From: WGMI01 sp041739275
Lineage (GTDB): Bacteria > Bacteroidota > Bacteroidia > Flavobacteriales > Schleiferiaceae
Direction: 5' to 3'
Assembly (NCBI GenBank): GCA_041739275.1
Contig: JBGSOF010000005.1
Location: forward strand, 1 to 29,498
Length of the DNA: 29,498 bases
Both the position numbers and the translations under genes were made by a program. Below the pieces are notes generated by a model. It saw nothing but the letters and a program-made list of their open reading frames with translations, ran no database searches and had not been told where the DNA came from. Numbering within the stretch: position 1 is the first letter of the stretch; each line of letters starts with the position of its first letter. Shown here one piece after another: positions 1 to 6,785 of this stretch.

Positions 1-366
1 ATCAAAAAAATTATTGTTTATAGTGAAACAGTCAGGCTGAACCTGACAAAATGGATATGAAACATCATTTATAAACAGTGCCTTGGCAGAAACGGCTCTT
101 TGGCTTTTGCCGAAGGGTCGGCTTTGTGTGTCGGGGCAAAACCAAATGTGCCACTTGTGCGGCTGGCTAAAATTGTTTTTAAAAAAGTGCGGTGGGGAAA
201 AAAATAAAAAACATCGGGTCGGCTTGAGTGTCGGCTTACTCGCTGTCCAGTTGCAATATGGTCTGTATGTTTTTGGTCACCTGTCAAAATGGTTTGTCTT
301 TGTGTTTATATTTAAATTTTGGTCGGTTTGTCGTATTTGGAACGGTCGTCCTACCATTGGCTGTTA
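1..366 (-). other. Leader of a truncated third cassette; no gene seen
   Basis: I see no convincing coding region here; the open frames on either strand do not look like protein. On the minus strand this stretch would be the 5' end of the next cassette, starting at the junction at 366/367. It shares a 16-base box (138-153) with the leader of the restriction-modification cassette (5528-5543), so it is probably cassette leader and not ordinary intergenic DNA. A small hairpin (GTCAGG/CCTGAC arms) lies near 32-48. Any gene belonging to this cassette would start beyond position 1. Confidence 0.4.
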
Positions 367-493
367 CGTTTTGCAGCTACAAGAAGTTGGCGATTTCGGA
401 GCACAAAACTGTCTGCCAGCACTGAACTTGATACGAAGCACAAAGCTTCATTTAACCACTGAACCGCCAATTTCTTGTAGGTGCTGTTACCAG
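360..493 (-). repeat. attC-like hairpin site ending the EVE-HNH cassette
   Basis: On the minus strand the site opens with CTGGTAAC (493-486) and closes with AACG|TAACAG (about 370-361). Between them lie long imperfect arms: 377-392 and 465-480 pair at 15 of 16 positions. The opening CTGGTAAC is the exact complement of the first 8 bases of this cassette (GTTACCAG, 1742-1735), as R'' and R' are in integron cassettes. The outer flanks (AGCACCTA... and ...TAGCTG..AAACG) and the inner words GTGCTTCGTA, AAGTTCAGT and GTTCAGTGGTTAAA recur in the second site at 1735-1870. The closing core reads GTAA where GTTR is expected, so this site may be partly degraded. Confidence 0.65.
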
Positions 494-519
494 TAGGTGT
501 TCTTCGTTCGTGTCCGCTT

Positions 520-1725
520 TCAACCATTTTTTATTATGTCTTTGAGTTCGTCAATTGTCAATGGTGGATTTTGTTTATGCAACATTGAATGGCAGTTTGG
601 GCAAACAGGTCGTAAGTCCTGAATTGGATTTACTTTATATTCTTGTTTGATTGTCGCCACCTGTGTCAAATGATGAACATGAATAAATTTGTAACCTAAA
701 CTGCCATAAAATTTCTCAAAGTTGAAGTCGCAAACAGAACAAGCGTAACCATAATGTTTTAAGCATTCCTTTCTTGCATAAATATTTCGTTCGTATCGGG
801 TCTGCGTAACTTGTGTTGCTGCACCTTCAACATATGTTATTGTCGTGTCTGTTGTTTCTGAAAACGGGCTGTAACGAATGTTCTGTGTTCTTAAAAACTC
901 AAACCATTCTTCTTCGAGTTCGTCAACTGCTTCAGGTCTTATTGAAATTCCTGAAGATTGTGGTGTCCAAGTTTGCTTTGATAAATTTCCTTTGTCAAGA
1001 TTGTCAACTGTTAGAATTGGTTCTTTTTCTGGATTTAATAAAGTGTCGAACTCAATTAATACTCTCGGAACGTCTTTGTCTTCACCGCTCCAATGTTGTG
1101 AAAGAAAAGGTTCTGAAACAACTTTCCCTGATGCGAAAATTCCTCTTGGTGTCGAACCAACTCTTGCTAAAAATGCTCTGTCGCCTGGTCGAATACTTTT
1201 ATGGCTTCGGCAACTCCACATTAAAGTTACCTTACCAGTGTTTTTAAGTTCTTCAATGTTTTTTTCAATGTATGGTTCATTGTTTGGGTCTGTCCATTGG
1301 CTCCATTTGTTAGGGTTCCAAACAAAGAGATAAGAATTTTGAATTGAAATTGGTTTTATGTTTTCTGTCAACCCACATTCTTCTAATGCTTCTTTTAATT
1401 CTGGCTTGAGTTGATAAATGAAAAATGTCCCTTTGTAGTAACCCGTAAAAAAGAAGTCCCAAAGTTTTCTTGTTCCGTCTTCACGCTCTGTTTGTTTAAT
1501 GTCGTGTTTTTTAAGGATACGTTTTCCAAGTCCAACAACTTTCCCTACAACACCATTTTTGTCTGACCAACCGATAATTCTTGCAAGGTCTGTCGCTGAT
1601 GCTTCTTGTTTGTCGAGTGAATATAAAGTTTGAAAAATGAGAAGGTCGTCAGGTTGCACAAGGTCTTTGTCTTGCAGAATTTCTACAAAAAGTTCCTTAC
1701 TGATATTTGGTGTCGTTGTTGTCAT
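520..1725 (-). CDS. EVE-HNH endonuclease, likely modification-dependent (type IV) restriction enzyme
   Basis: A 401-residue protein. Residues 1-120 contain what looks like a winged-helix region (around 43-75). Residues about 130-255 look like an EVE/PUA-type domain, with SYLFVWNPNKW, a TLMWSCR strand and GDRAFLARVG. EVE domains recognise modified bases in DNA. The C-terminal HNH nuclease has zinc cysteines C329/C332 and C375/C378, HVHH (349-352) and the final NCHSMLH. The combination of a base-sensing domain and an HNH nuclease is typical of type IV restriction enzymes that cut modified phage DNA; this function is inferred. The ATG lies only about 17 nt inside the cassette start (GTTACCAG), so the gene nearly fills its cassette and probably depends on an upstream promoter. 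Codon use is A+T-rich, like the neighbouring restriction-modification genes. Confidence 0.8.
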   Translation of the reverse strand: MTTTTPNISKELFVEILQDKDLVQPDDLLIFQTLYSLDKQEASATDLARIIGWSDKNGVVGKVVGLGKRILKKHDIKQTEREDGTRKLWDFFFTGYYKGTFFIYQLKPELKEALEECGLTENIKPISIQNSYLFVWNPNKWSQWTDPNNEPYIEKNIEELKNTGKVTLMWSCRSHKSIRPGDRAFLARVGSTPRGIFASGKVVSEPFLSQHWSGEDKDVPRVLIEFDTLLNPEKEPILTVDNLDKGNLSKQTWTPQSSGISIRPEAVDELEEEWFEFLRTQNIRYSPFSETTDTTITYVEGAATQVTQTRYERNIYARKECLKHYGYACSVCDFNFEKFYGSLGYKFIHVHHLTQVATIKQEYKVNPIQDLRPVCPNCHSMLHKQNPPLTIDELKDIIKNG

Positions 1726-1734
1726 TTACACTTA

Positions 1735-1870
1735 CTGGTAACGTTTCTCAGCTATACGCAGGCAGGGATTTTAACCACTGAACTTCCTACGAAGAACTGA
1801 ACTTTAATTTTCCCACTTACCTGTCCTACGAAGCACGAAACCCCTGCTTGCGTATAGGTGATGTTATCGC
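1735..1870 (-). repeat. attC-like hairpin site between the two cassettes
   Basis: On the minus strand it opens with GCGATAAC (1870-1863) and closes with AACG|TTACCAG (to 1735). The arms at 1752-1767 and 1842-1857 pair at 15 of 16 positions. GCGATAAC is the exact complement of GTTATCGC (5576-5569), the start of the restriction-modification cassette whose tail this is. The closing core GTTACC fits the GTTR rule, and the cut would fall between 1742 and 1741. The arm sequence differs from the site at 360-493, while the flanks and inner repeats are shared, as expected if folding is recognised more than sequence. The 137 bp between this site and the endonuclease gene (1871-2007) hold repetitive CCAA(A/G)CTC-like words and no convincing gene. 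Confidence 0.7.
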
Positions 1871-2007
1871 TTCGGTGTTCTTTTTCGTCCGTTAGGTTGT
1901 CGGTCGTTTTGGTCGTGCGGTTGGACAGACACACTCTTTGCCAAGCTTTGGTTTGAGCTTTGGCTTGAGCGGCTTGGTAATGTGTGTGGCTGTTGAGTGT
2001 TGGCATA

Positions 2008-3186
2008 TTATATCAAATTATATTTTTCACTTGGCGGAAATAGCAAATCTAGTCCCTTAGGTTTGATTTTAAATATTGGTCCTTTTTCAACTACTTTTCC
2101 GTTTGCATTTCGCTTTATCAAATGGTCAAGTGTAATTATTCCTTGGTCAACCAGAATGTCAAATTGTGATGTAATTGGTTTTTTGGTGTGCTCAACAAGA
2201 GAATACTGAAAATGCTCTCTTCCGTCAATGTAGGTGCTTGTTGCTTCAACCCAAAATGTTTCTTTATGCTTTTCTAAAAGTCTGTTGTGCAAAGTGTTTA
2301 AAGACCAGATGACAAAATCACCAATCTCTGGCTTGTCTGAATTTTCAACGAGTTGCTTTATTTCTGAATCAAGTCTCAATGCTAATCCTTGCGAGTTTCT
2401 TGTAATTGCTGAAACAGTACAATAAAGTTTAAAATCTTCAGCACGGTGATAACCGAATGCATCTAAAATTTCTGCTGAACTTTTGAATTTACTTAATGCC
2501 CACTCTGGCACTTGTGCAAATAAGTTTTTCCTGTTCGTTCGACTACTTCTAAATGATTTTAGTTCTATTCCTTTGTAGTCGGGTTGTTTAGAAGAATTAA
2601 TGTCAATTCCCAAGGCTGTTTCTAAAGTTCTCCCTACAGAAGTATCTGCTGCAACCATTGAAGGAATAGGACCCGAAATCGCAACTTTTCTCAACATAGC
2701 CAATAGTTCAAACGCTATTTCATTGGCTTTACCGCTGATTTCTAAAATCAACTCTTTTAATGGATTAATCAGGCTCGAGTTTATTAATACTTCTACATTC
2801 AATTGCGTTAAATTGAAAATATGAAAAGAGCCAGAATAAAAAATCATTGCAATCAAATCGTTGGGATTTGCAATTTTGGTAAGCCCCGAAAACCAAATTC
2901 TCGGGTCTCCTTTTTTAGTTTGTGGTCTGTATAAAGAAGCTGTTGAATGAATTACTTGAAAGTCCTGATAAATTAGTGCTTCAATTTGAACTTTGTTTTC
3001 TTGACCTTGCCCTTGAATATCATAGTCGTGAATGTTGTTCTCCTTTAGAAAACTTCTAACTGAGCCGGTGGCATCCATTATTGATTTCTTTAAACCAGTT
3101 TCAGTTGGCTCAATTAGAGAAAGGGAAACCTGATTTTTAGTCAGAATTTTAATTTTTGATTGTTCTGCTTCTGTTAGTACTCTCAT
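2008..3186 (-). CDS. MvaI/BcnI-family type II restriction endonuclease
   Basis: A 392-residue protein. The catalytic signature is D203-x4-E208-L-K210 in PDYKGIELKSFR. It is preceded by GRTLETALGIDINSS (about 185-199), whose glutamate matches the upstream acidic residue of this family. MvaI cuts CCWGG and BcnI cuts CCSGG, both as monomers. The site cut by this enzyme cannot be read from the sequence, although a related cytosine-rich site is plausible. Residues 1-160 form an additional N-terminal region I cannot assign. The start ATG overlaps the methyltransferase stop (ATGA), so the pair is translationally coupled, with the methyltransferase made first. That order would protect the host when the cassette enters a new cell. 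Confidence 0.85.
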   Translation of the reverse strand: MRVLTEAEQSKIKILTKNQVSLSLIEPTETGLKKSIMDATGSVRSFLKENNIHDYDIQGQGQENKVQIEALIYQDFQVIHSTASLYRPQTKKGDPRIWFSGLTKIANPNDLIAMIFYSGSFHIFNLTQLNVEVLINSSLINPLKELILEISGKANEIAFELLAMLRKVAISGPIPSMVAADTSVGRTLETALGIDINSSKQPDYKGIELKSFRSSRTNRKNLFAQVPEWALSKFKSSAEILDAFGYHRAEDFKLYCTVSAITRNSQGLALRLDSEIKQLVENSDKPEIGDFVIWSLNTLHNRLLEKHKETFWVEATSTYIDGREHFQYSLVEHTKKPITSQFDILVDQGIITLDHLIKRNANGKVVEKGPIFKIKPKGLDLLFPPSEKYNLI

Positions 3187-5390
3187 TTAATATTTTTTAA
3201 AATCTCTGTCGCTACTGCTCTAGCCAATAATGGCGGAACGGCATTGCCAACCAAAGTATATTGCGGAACTTCTGTCTTTCTATTATTACCACCAGTTGAA
3301 CGCTTTCCCTGAAAAACAAATGTATCATCAAATGATTGAAGTCTTGCCATTTCACGAACTGTCAATGCCCTTGGTGAGTTGTAGTGAACATAATCATCTG
3401 GTATTGTCATAATCGTTGAACTTTGTTCATCTGGTTTCAATACATTGTAATTTCTTTTATTTGATGTCAAACCACATTCATCTATTTCACATTGAGCCTT
3501 TTTATAATCTCCGTTTTTAAGAATAATATCAAGACGTTTGATTACATCATCATTTTGATTGCTTGTTTTGTGATTATTTAGAATGTCAAAATATTTTTCT
3601 CCCTTTTGAAGTCCTTCAAAATTTCTCACGTAAAAAGGTTTTGTTTTAGGTTGATATCTTTCAATTAACCGACCTTCTTTTGACCATTCTGCAAATGATT
3701 TACCAGTCTTAGGATTTTCCTTACCGTCAATAGTCCTTTTCTTCAAAAGGCTTTTCATTTTTTCGGCTGTACCATTGAATTGTTTTGAAATATCAACTAG
3801 TTCATAGTGATGAGCTTCTTGATTATTACCAATAAAATCAAGGTCGTATAAAGCTTCAAAAATCGTTACTTTTTCATTTTCCTTTACGGTTGGTGGTATT
3901 TCAGAAATAAATTTCTGGTCTTTTCTACAACCAATAAAAAGCACTCGTTCACGATTTTGTGGAACACCATAATTTGAAGCGTTTGCGACAAATGGTTTTT
4001 CGATTTTATAAAGCCTAATGCTGTCCAGAATTTTGTTGAGTTCAGATTTCTCCTTTTCAGAACATAGGTTCAATAGGATATCTACGGTTTCATCAAATGA
4101 ATTTGTGTAGATTTTAAGTGCTGTTATTATATCAGAACAGTCTTTTTTATAATCGGAAGGAACTTTGAGTTCCTTAAATGCAAATTCAATTTGTTCAATT
4201 ACACTCTCAGATCCGATATGAGTTAAAAATGCCGTGAATGTTTCTACAAAGGCATCACTGTCAATATTGCAGAAGTCTTTCTCTTTAATGATGTCACGTT
4301 TTAGTTTTTCCCATTCTTTGGTTCTGGCAAGTATGTTAAATCCGTGTCTAATGGTATTTATTCTTGAATCCGTTTTACTGGTTTTATAATCTGCAATTTT
4401 GGGTGTTAGCTGCTTGAATCTATTATCTACAAATCGAATAAATTCTTCTCTGCCTATTTCAATTTCAGCATCCCTTAATTTTTCAATTTCAACTCGTTTT
4501 ATAATACTTTCAAGCAAGAAACTATTTTTATCAGACTTCATTTTTCTGATAAATGAAACTAAAACTGGAATTTCTTTAATGTCAACTATTGAATTGATTT
4601 CTTGAATTATTAAATCCTTGATTTTCCCATTTTCTTTTGTAAGAATGCCTTTTACATTCTCCATTACGAAATACTTCGGTTGCAATATTTTAATTACTTC
4701 GAGATAGTGTGAGAATAAATCATCTTTTTTATCAAACTTCTTTCTCTTACCTGCCAAACTAAAACTCTGGCAAGGCGGTCCACCACAAACCACATCAATT
4801 TTTTTGTTACCTATCTTTTGTAACAGGTTGTCTAAAAAATCTGGTTCTGTGATGTCTTGTTTCAAAAATTCAGCATTCAATCCTAGTTGATGGTTGTATC
4901 TTACTATGTGAGTGAGTTCGCAATTTTCATTTATGTCGCTTGCCGCAATGAAGTCAAAGAATTTATTATGAACTTCTGCTTGTAAAAAGCCTTCACTAAA
5001 ACCACCTGCACCTGCAAATAAGTCAATAAATGTGAAAGGTTTACCATAAAGAGAAATCTGTTCCTTTACAATATTTACAGTGTGATTTTCTTTGTACCCG
5101 TCAATATGTTGATTGAGAATATCTTTGATTTCATCTTGTGAAAACGTTTTTTTGTTTGAATGATGTAATAGTTCGTCTGCACGTTCATTTAGAAAATTCA
5201 AATAGTGATTTGTCTCAGTCGCTTCAATTGTAATCCCTTTAACTCGTTGTCTTTTCTTGTCAAAAAGCTCTGGGTCAATTTTTTGTCCTGTCGCTAACTT
5301 AATTTGTGTGCCAGAACAGTTAATCCTTAAATGAATAGGGGCAAGCCCTTTCTTGTCTGGTTTGTCGAGATAAAAATTAATTGTTGCCAT
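3183..5390 (-). CDS. DNA (cytosine-5) methyltransferase with fused integrase-type arm DNA-binding domain
   Basis: A 735-residue protein. All main C5-methyltransferase motifs are present: FIDLFAGAGGFSEGF (I, about 120), GGPPCQSFSLAGKR (IV, catalytic C207), MENVKG (VI, about 243), NYGVPQNRERVLFIG (VIII, about 473), TVREMARLQSF (IX, about 677) and YTLVGNAVPP (X). Two features are odd. Residues 1-95 resemble the arm-type DNA-binding domain of Bacteroidota tyrosine integrases (NFYLDKPDKKG, TGQKIDPELFDKKRQRVK, NHYLNFLNERADELL). About 200 residues, mostly helical and charged, are inserted between motifs VI and VIII (about 255-465). I chose the ATG at 5390 because the arm domain starts there; a 14-residue upstream extension is possible. 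The enzyme is expected to methylate the site of the MvaI-like partner. Confidence 0.88.
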   Translation of the reverse strand: MATINFYLDKPDKKGLAPIHLRINCSGTQIKLATGQKIDPELFDKKRQRVKGITIEATETNHYLNFLNERADELLHHSNKKTFSQDEIKDILNQHIDGYKENHTVNIVKEQISLYGKPFTFIDLFAGAGGFSEGFLQAEVHNKFFDFIAASDINENCELTHIVRYNHQLGLNAEFLKQDITEPDFLDNLLQKIGNKKIDVVCGGPPCQSFSLAGKRKKFDKKDDLFSHYLEVIKILQPKYFVMENVKGILTKENGKIKDLIIQEINSIVDIKEIPVLVSFIRKMKSDKNSFLLESIIKRVEIEKLRDAEIEIGREEFIRFVDNRFKQLTPKIADYKTSKTDSRINTIRHGFNILARTKEWEKLKRDIIKEKDFCNIDSDAFVETFTAFLTHIGSESVIEQIEFAFKELKVPSDYKKDCSDIITALKIYTNSFDETVDILLNLCSEKEKSELNKILDSIRLYKIEKPFVANASNYGVPQNRERVLFIGCRKDQKFISEIPPTVKENEKVTIFEALYDLDFIGNNQEAHHYELVDISKQFNGTAEKMKSLLKKRTIDGKENPKTGKSFAEWSKEGRLIERYQPKTKPFYVRNFEGLQKGEKYFDILNNHKTSNQNDDVIKRLDIILKNGDYKKAQCEIDECGLTSNKRNYNVLKPDEQSSTIMTIPDDYVHYNSPRALTVREMARLQSFDDTFVFQGKRSTGGNNRKTEVPQYTLVGNAVPPLLARAVATEILKNIK

Positions 5391-5391
5391 A

Positions 5392-5430
5392 ATTACGGAC
5401 GGTTTTACGTACACGGACAAAATTACGGAC
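5392..5430 (-). promoter_or_regulatory. Direct GTCCGT repeats just upstream of the methyltransferase start
   Basis: Three copies of GTCCGT (minus strand; plus-strand ACGGAC at 5395-5400, 5413-5418 and 5425-5430) lie within 40 bp of the start codon. Two belong to a longer identical 10-mer spaced exactly 30 bp apart. Spaced short direct repeats are typical of sites bound by repressors or by integrase arm domains. Autoregulation by the fused arm domain is inference only. Confidence 0.4.
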
Positions 5431-5527
5431 AAATTTTAAATCTCTGTTCATTTTTGTTTATTTTCTGTCGAGCGTTGGCAAAAAAATGGCTCTTTTGGTT
5501 TTTTGAGCGTTGGCTTGAGTGTTGGAA

Positions 5528-5543
5528 AAAACCAAATGTGCCA
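5528..5543 (-). repeat. Cassette-leader box shared with 138-153
   Basis: This 16-base box (TGGCACATTTGGTTTT on the minus strand) is identical at 138-153 in the leader of the truncated third cassette. In both places it lies 30-230 bp inside a cassette start. Around it (about 5455-5540) are repeated CCAACxCTC words. The role is unknown; it could be a promoter or part of a leader RNA. Confidence 0.45.
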
Positions 5544-5568
5544 TTTGCGGGTCGGCTTTTTACACTGA

Positions 5569-5656
5569 GCGATAACTTACTTATAGGCGAAGTTTTCCTA
5601 TCCCTATACGCACCCCCGTGTTGTATAGGTCTAGTTTTACTTCCCTTTTGTTCAAG
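5569..5656 (-). other. attI-like recombination junction beside the recombinase remnant
   Basis: On the minus strand this segment joins the recombinase stop codon to the first cassette, which begins GTTATCGC (5576-5569). Unlike the two attC-like sites it has no long paired arms of that type. It does contain a CCTATAC/GTATAGG hairpin (about 5595-5625) and a third partial copy of the same word (CCTATAA). Its position next to the recombinase end and the GTTA core fit an attI site of an integron whose integrase points the same way as its cassettes. The boundaries are approximate. Confidence 0.45.
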
Positions 5657-5945
5657 CTATAGATCATCGAACGGGCTGCGGATTTCTTCGATTTTACGTT
5701 GACTCACATGCGTGTATATCTCGGTCGTTCTAATGCTGTTGTGGCCTAACAAGTCCTGAATGTAGCGAAGATCGATACCCCGCCTCAAGCAAATGGGTCG
5801 CGTAGCTGTGCCGCATCCGGTGCAAAGTAGCATTTTTCTCAAGACCTGATTTCTGTAGGGCTGCCTTAAATATCAACTGAAGACTCTTTTCGCTATACCG
5901 CGCTTTTCCCTGTCCCTCAAAAAGATAATCAATTGGTTTGTAGAG
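5657..5945 (-). pseudogene. Tyrosine recombinase remnant (integron-integrase or XerD-like), truncated and frameshifted
   Basis: Reading the minus strand from 5945 gives about 95 residues of recombinase C-terminal domain: YLFEGQG, then LHRMRHSYATHLLEAG with the HxxR active-site box. The frame then breaks and continues as IDLRYIQDLLGHNS, TTEIYTHVS (active-site tyrosine) and the ending SPFDDL. The break is explained by one extra G in a GGGG run near 5780. Upstream, a TGA at 5948-5946 ends the readable frame. The N-terminal DNA-binding domain and the first catalytic arginine are missing. It lies in the same orientation as the cassettes. Whether it was a true integron integrase cannot be settled from this fragment. 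Confidence 0.85.
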
Positions 5946-6337
5946 TCATCTGTAGTCATCAATTTATGCAATCAGCAAAATACTGAGCGGAACAACCCAG
6001 TTTTTCTTTCACTTAGACTGTCGAACAAAGAGCAGGTTTCGTACAGAAAGAACAATGGGCGTCGGAAATTTCTAGGGACTACGGAGATTTGATATTGACT
6101 TTAGCACCTTAAAGCTATTAGTTATCCTGAAATCGAGAGGACAAGGTAGCGGCCTAAAACAATTCGGTTAAAGTTGTTAAATGTTGATTGATTACAGCAC
6201 TCTTATACCAACGAGGTGACCGCACATCTTGGTGCTTAAAGCCTCTCGACTCCGGGACCCGCAAGCGACGCCGAGTCGCACAACAGCCGCAACTTCCTTT
6301 TTAATATTCTGCGGCGGCGACCTCGGCCAAAGCGCCT
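5946..6337. other. Boundary stretch without a recognisable gene
   Basis: No coding region or RNA gene is recognisable. Base composition changes from A+T-rich on the left to G+C-rich from about 6240. The missing 5' part of the recombinase is not found here in any frame I checked, so it appears deleted. A short open frame on the minus strand reads through the adjacent repeat and is probably not a gene. Confidence 0.5.
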
Positions 6338-6550
6338 GCGGGTAGGACAAGAGAGCGCTGCGCCGGTTTAAAAAGCTCCTTTCTTTCCTTCTTTCTTTGG
6401 AGCAGCAAAGAAAGAAGGCCTCCGCGGCAGCGGGGTGAACATCAAGGTCGTAGAGAGGGAATGAACAACGAAGGCCTATATCCACTCCTACCTTCAAATC
6501 GCACCGCCGCGAAGCATCGCGGCACTACAAGATGCTCATCGGCGAAGCCG
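6338..6550 (+). repeat. 213-bp inverted repeat, copy 1
   Basis: This segment matches the reverse complement of 29284-29496 over 213 positions without a net gap, with about 11 differences (roughly 95% identity). Similarity ends abruptly after 6550; the other edge may extend beyond the window in copy 2. It contains a perfect 13-bp hairpin (arms 6387-6399 and 6406-6418, loop GAGCAG) and a second hairpin, GCCGCGA-AGCA-TCGCGGC, near 6507-6525. The open frames through it do not look like protein. It is likely a dispersed intergenic repeat of this genome. Confidence 0.85.
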
Positions 6551-6735
6551 CAAAGCATCGACCTGCCCCCAAATCCAATCGACCAACAGCTTTGCCATAT
6601 CCCCACAAAAGGACCTTCAATGTGACCCAAAGCTGCCAGAGCAAACGAGATCACAAGCCTTTGCCACTTAAGACTTTTCAACCAAAAGCGACGGAATCCG
6701 TCCACCTAAGCCGCGATCTTTTACCTGCACTCCAA

Positions 6736-6764
6736 AAAAAAGCCCCCCATTCGGGAGGCCTTTC
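6736..6764 (-). terminator. Rho-independent terminator after the SGNH-LTD gene
   Basis: On the minus strand a stem AGGCCTCCC/GGGGGGCT with a short GAAT-type loop is followed by eight T residues. It lies 22 nt past the stop codon of the gene at 6786-9197. The 185 bp between it and the repeat (6551-6735) show nothing recognisable. Confidence 0.75.
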
Positions 6765-6785
6765 AAAGAGGAGGAAAAGAAAAAC

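Noticed and set aside
83..496. 137-codon plus-strand frame at the left end
   Set aside because: It overlaps the attC-like hairpin and cassette leader and has no protein-like features.
1752..2006. 84-codon minus-strand frame beginning right after the endonuclease stop
   Set aside because: It reads through the attC-like site and ends inside its stem; its composition reflects the repetitive CCAAxCTC leader words.
5431..5460. Bacteroidota -7 promoter box near the methyltransferase start
   Set aside because: The closest match has three bases between TA and TTTG instead of two, and no -33 TTG is suitably placed.
6192..6497. 101-codon minus-strand frame through repeat copy 1
   Set aside because: Most of it is repeat sequence; the corresponding frame is not preserved as a gene in copy 2.
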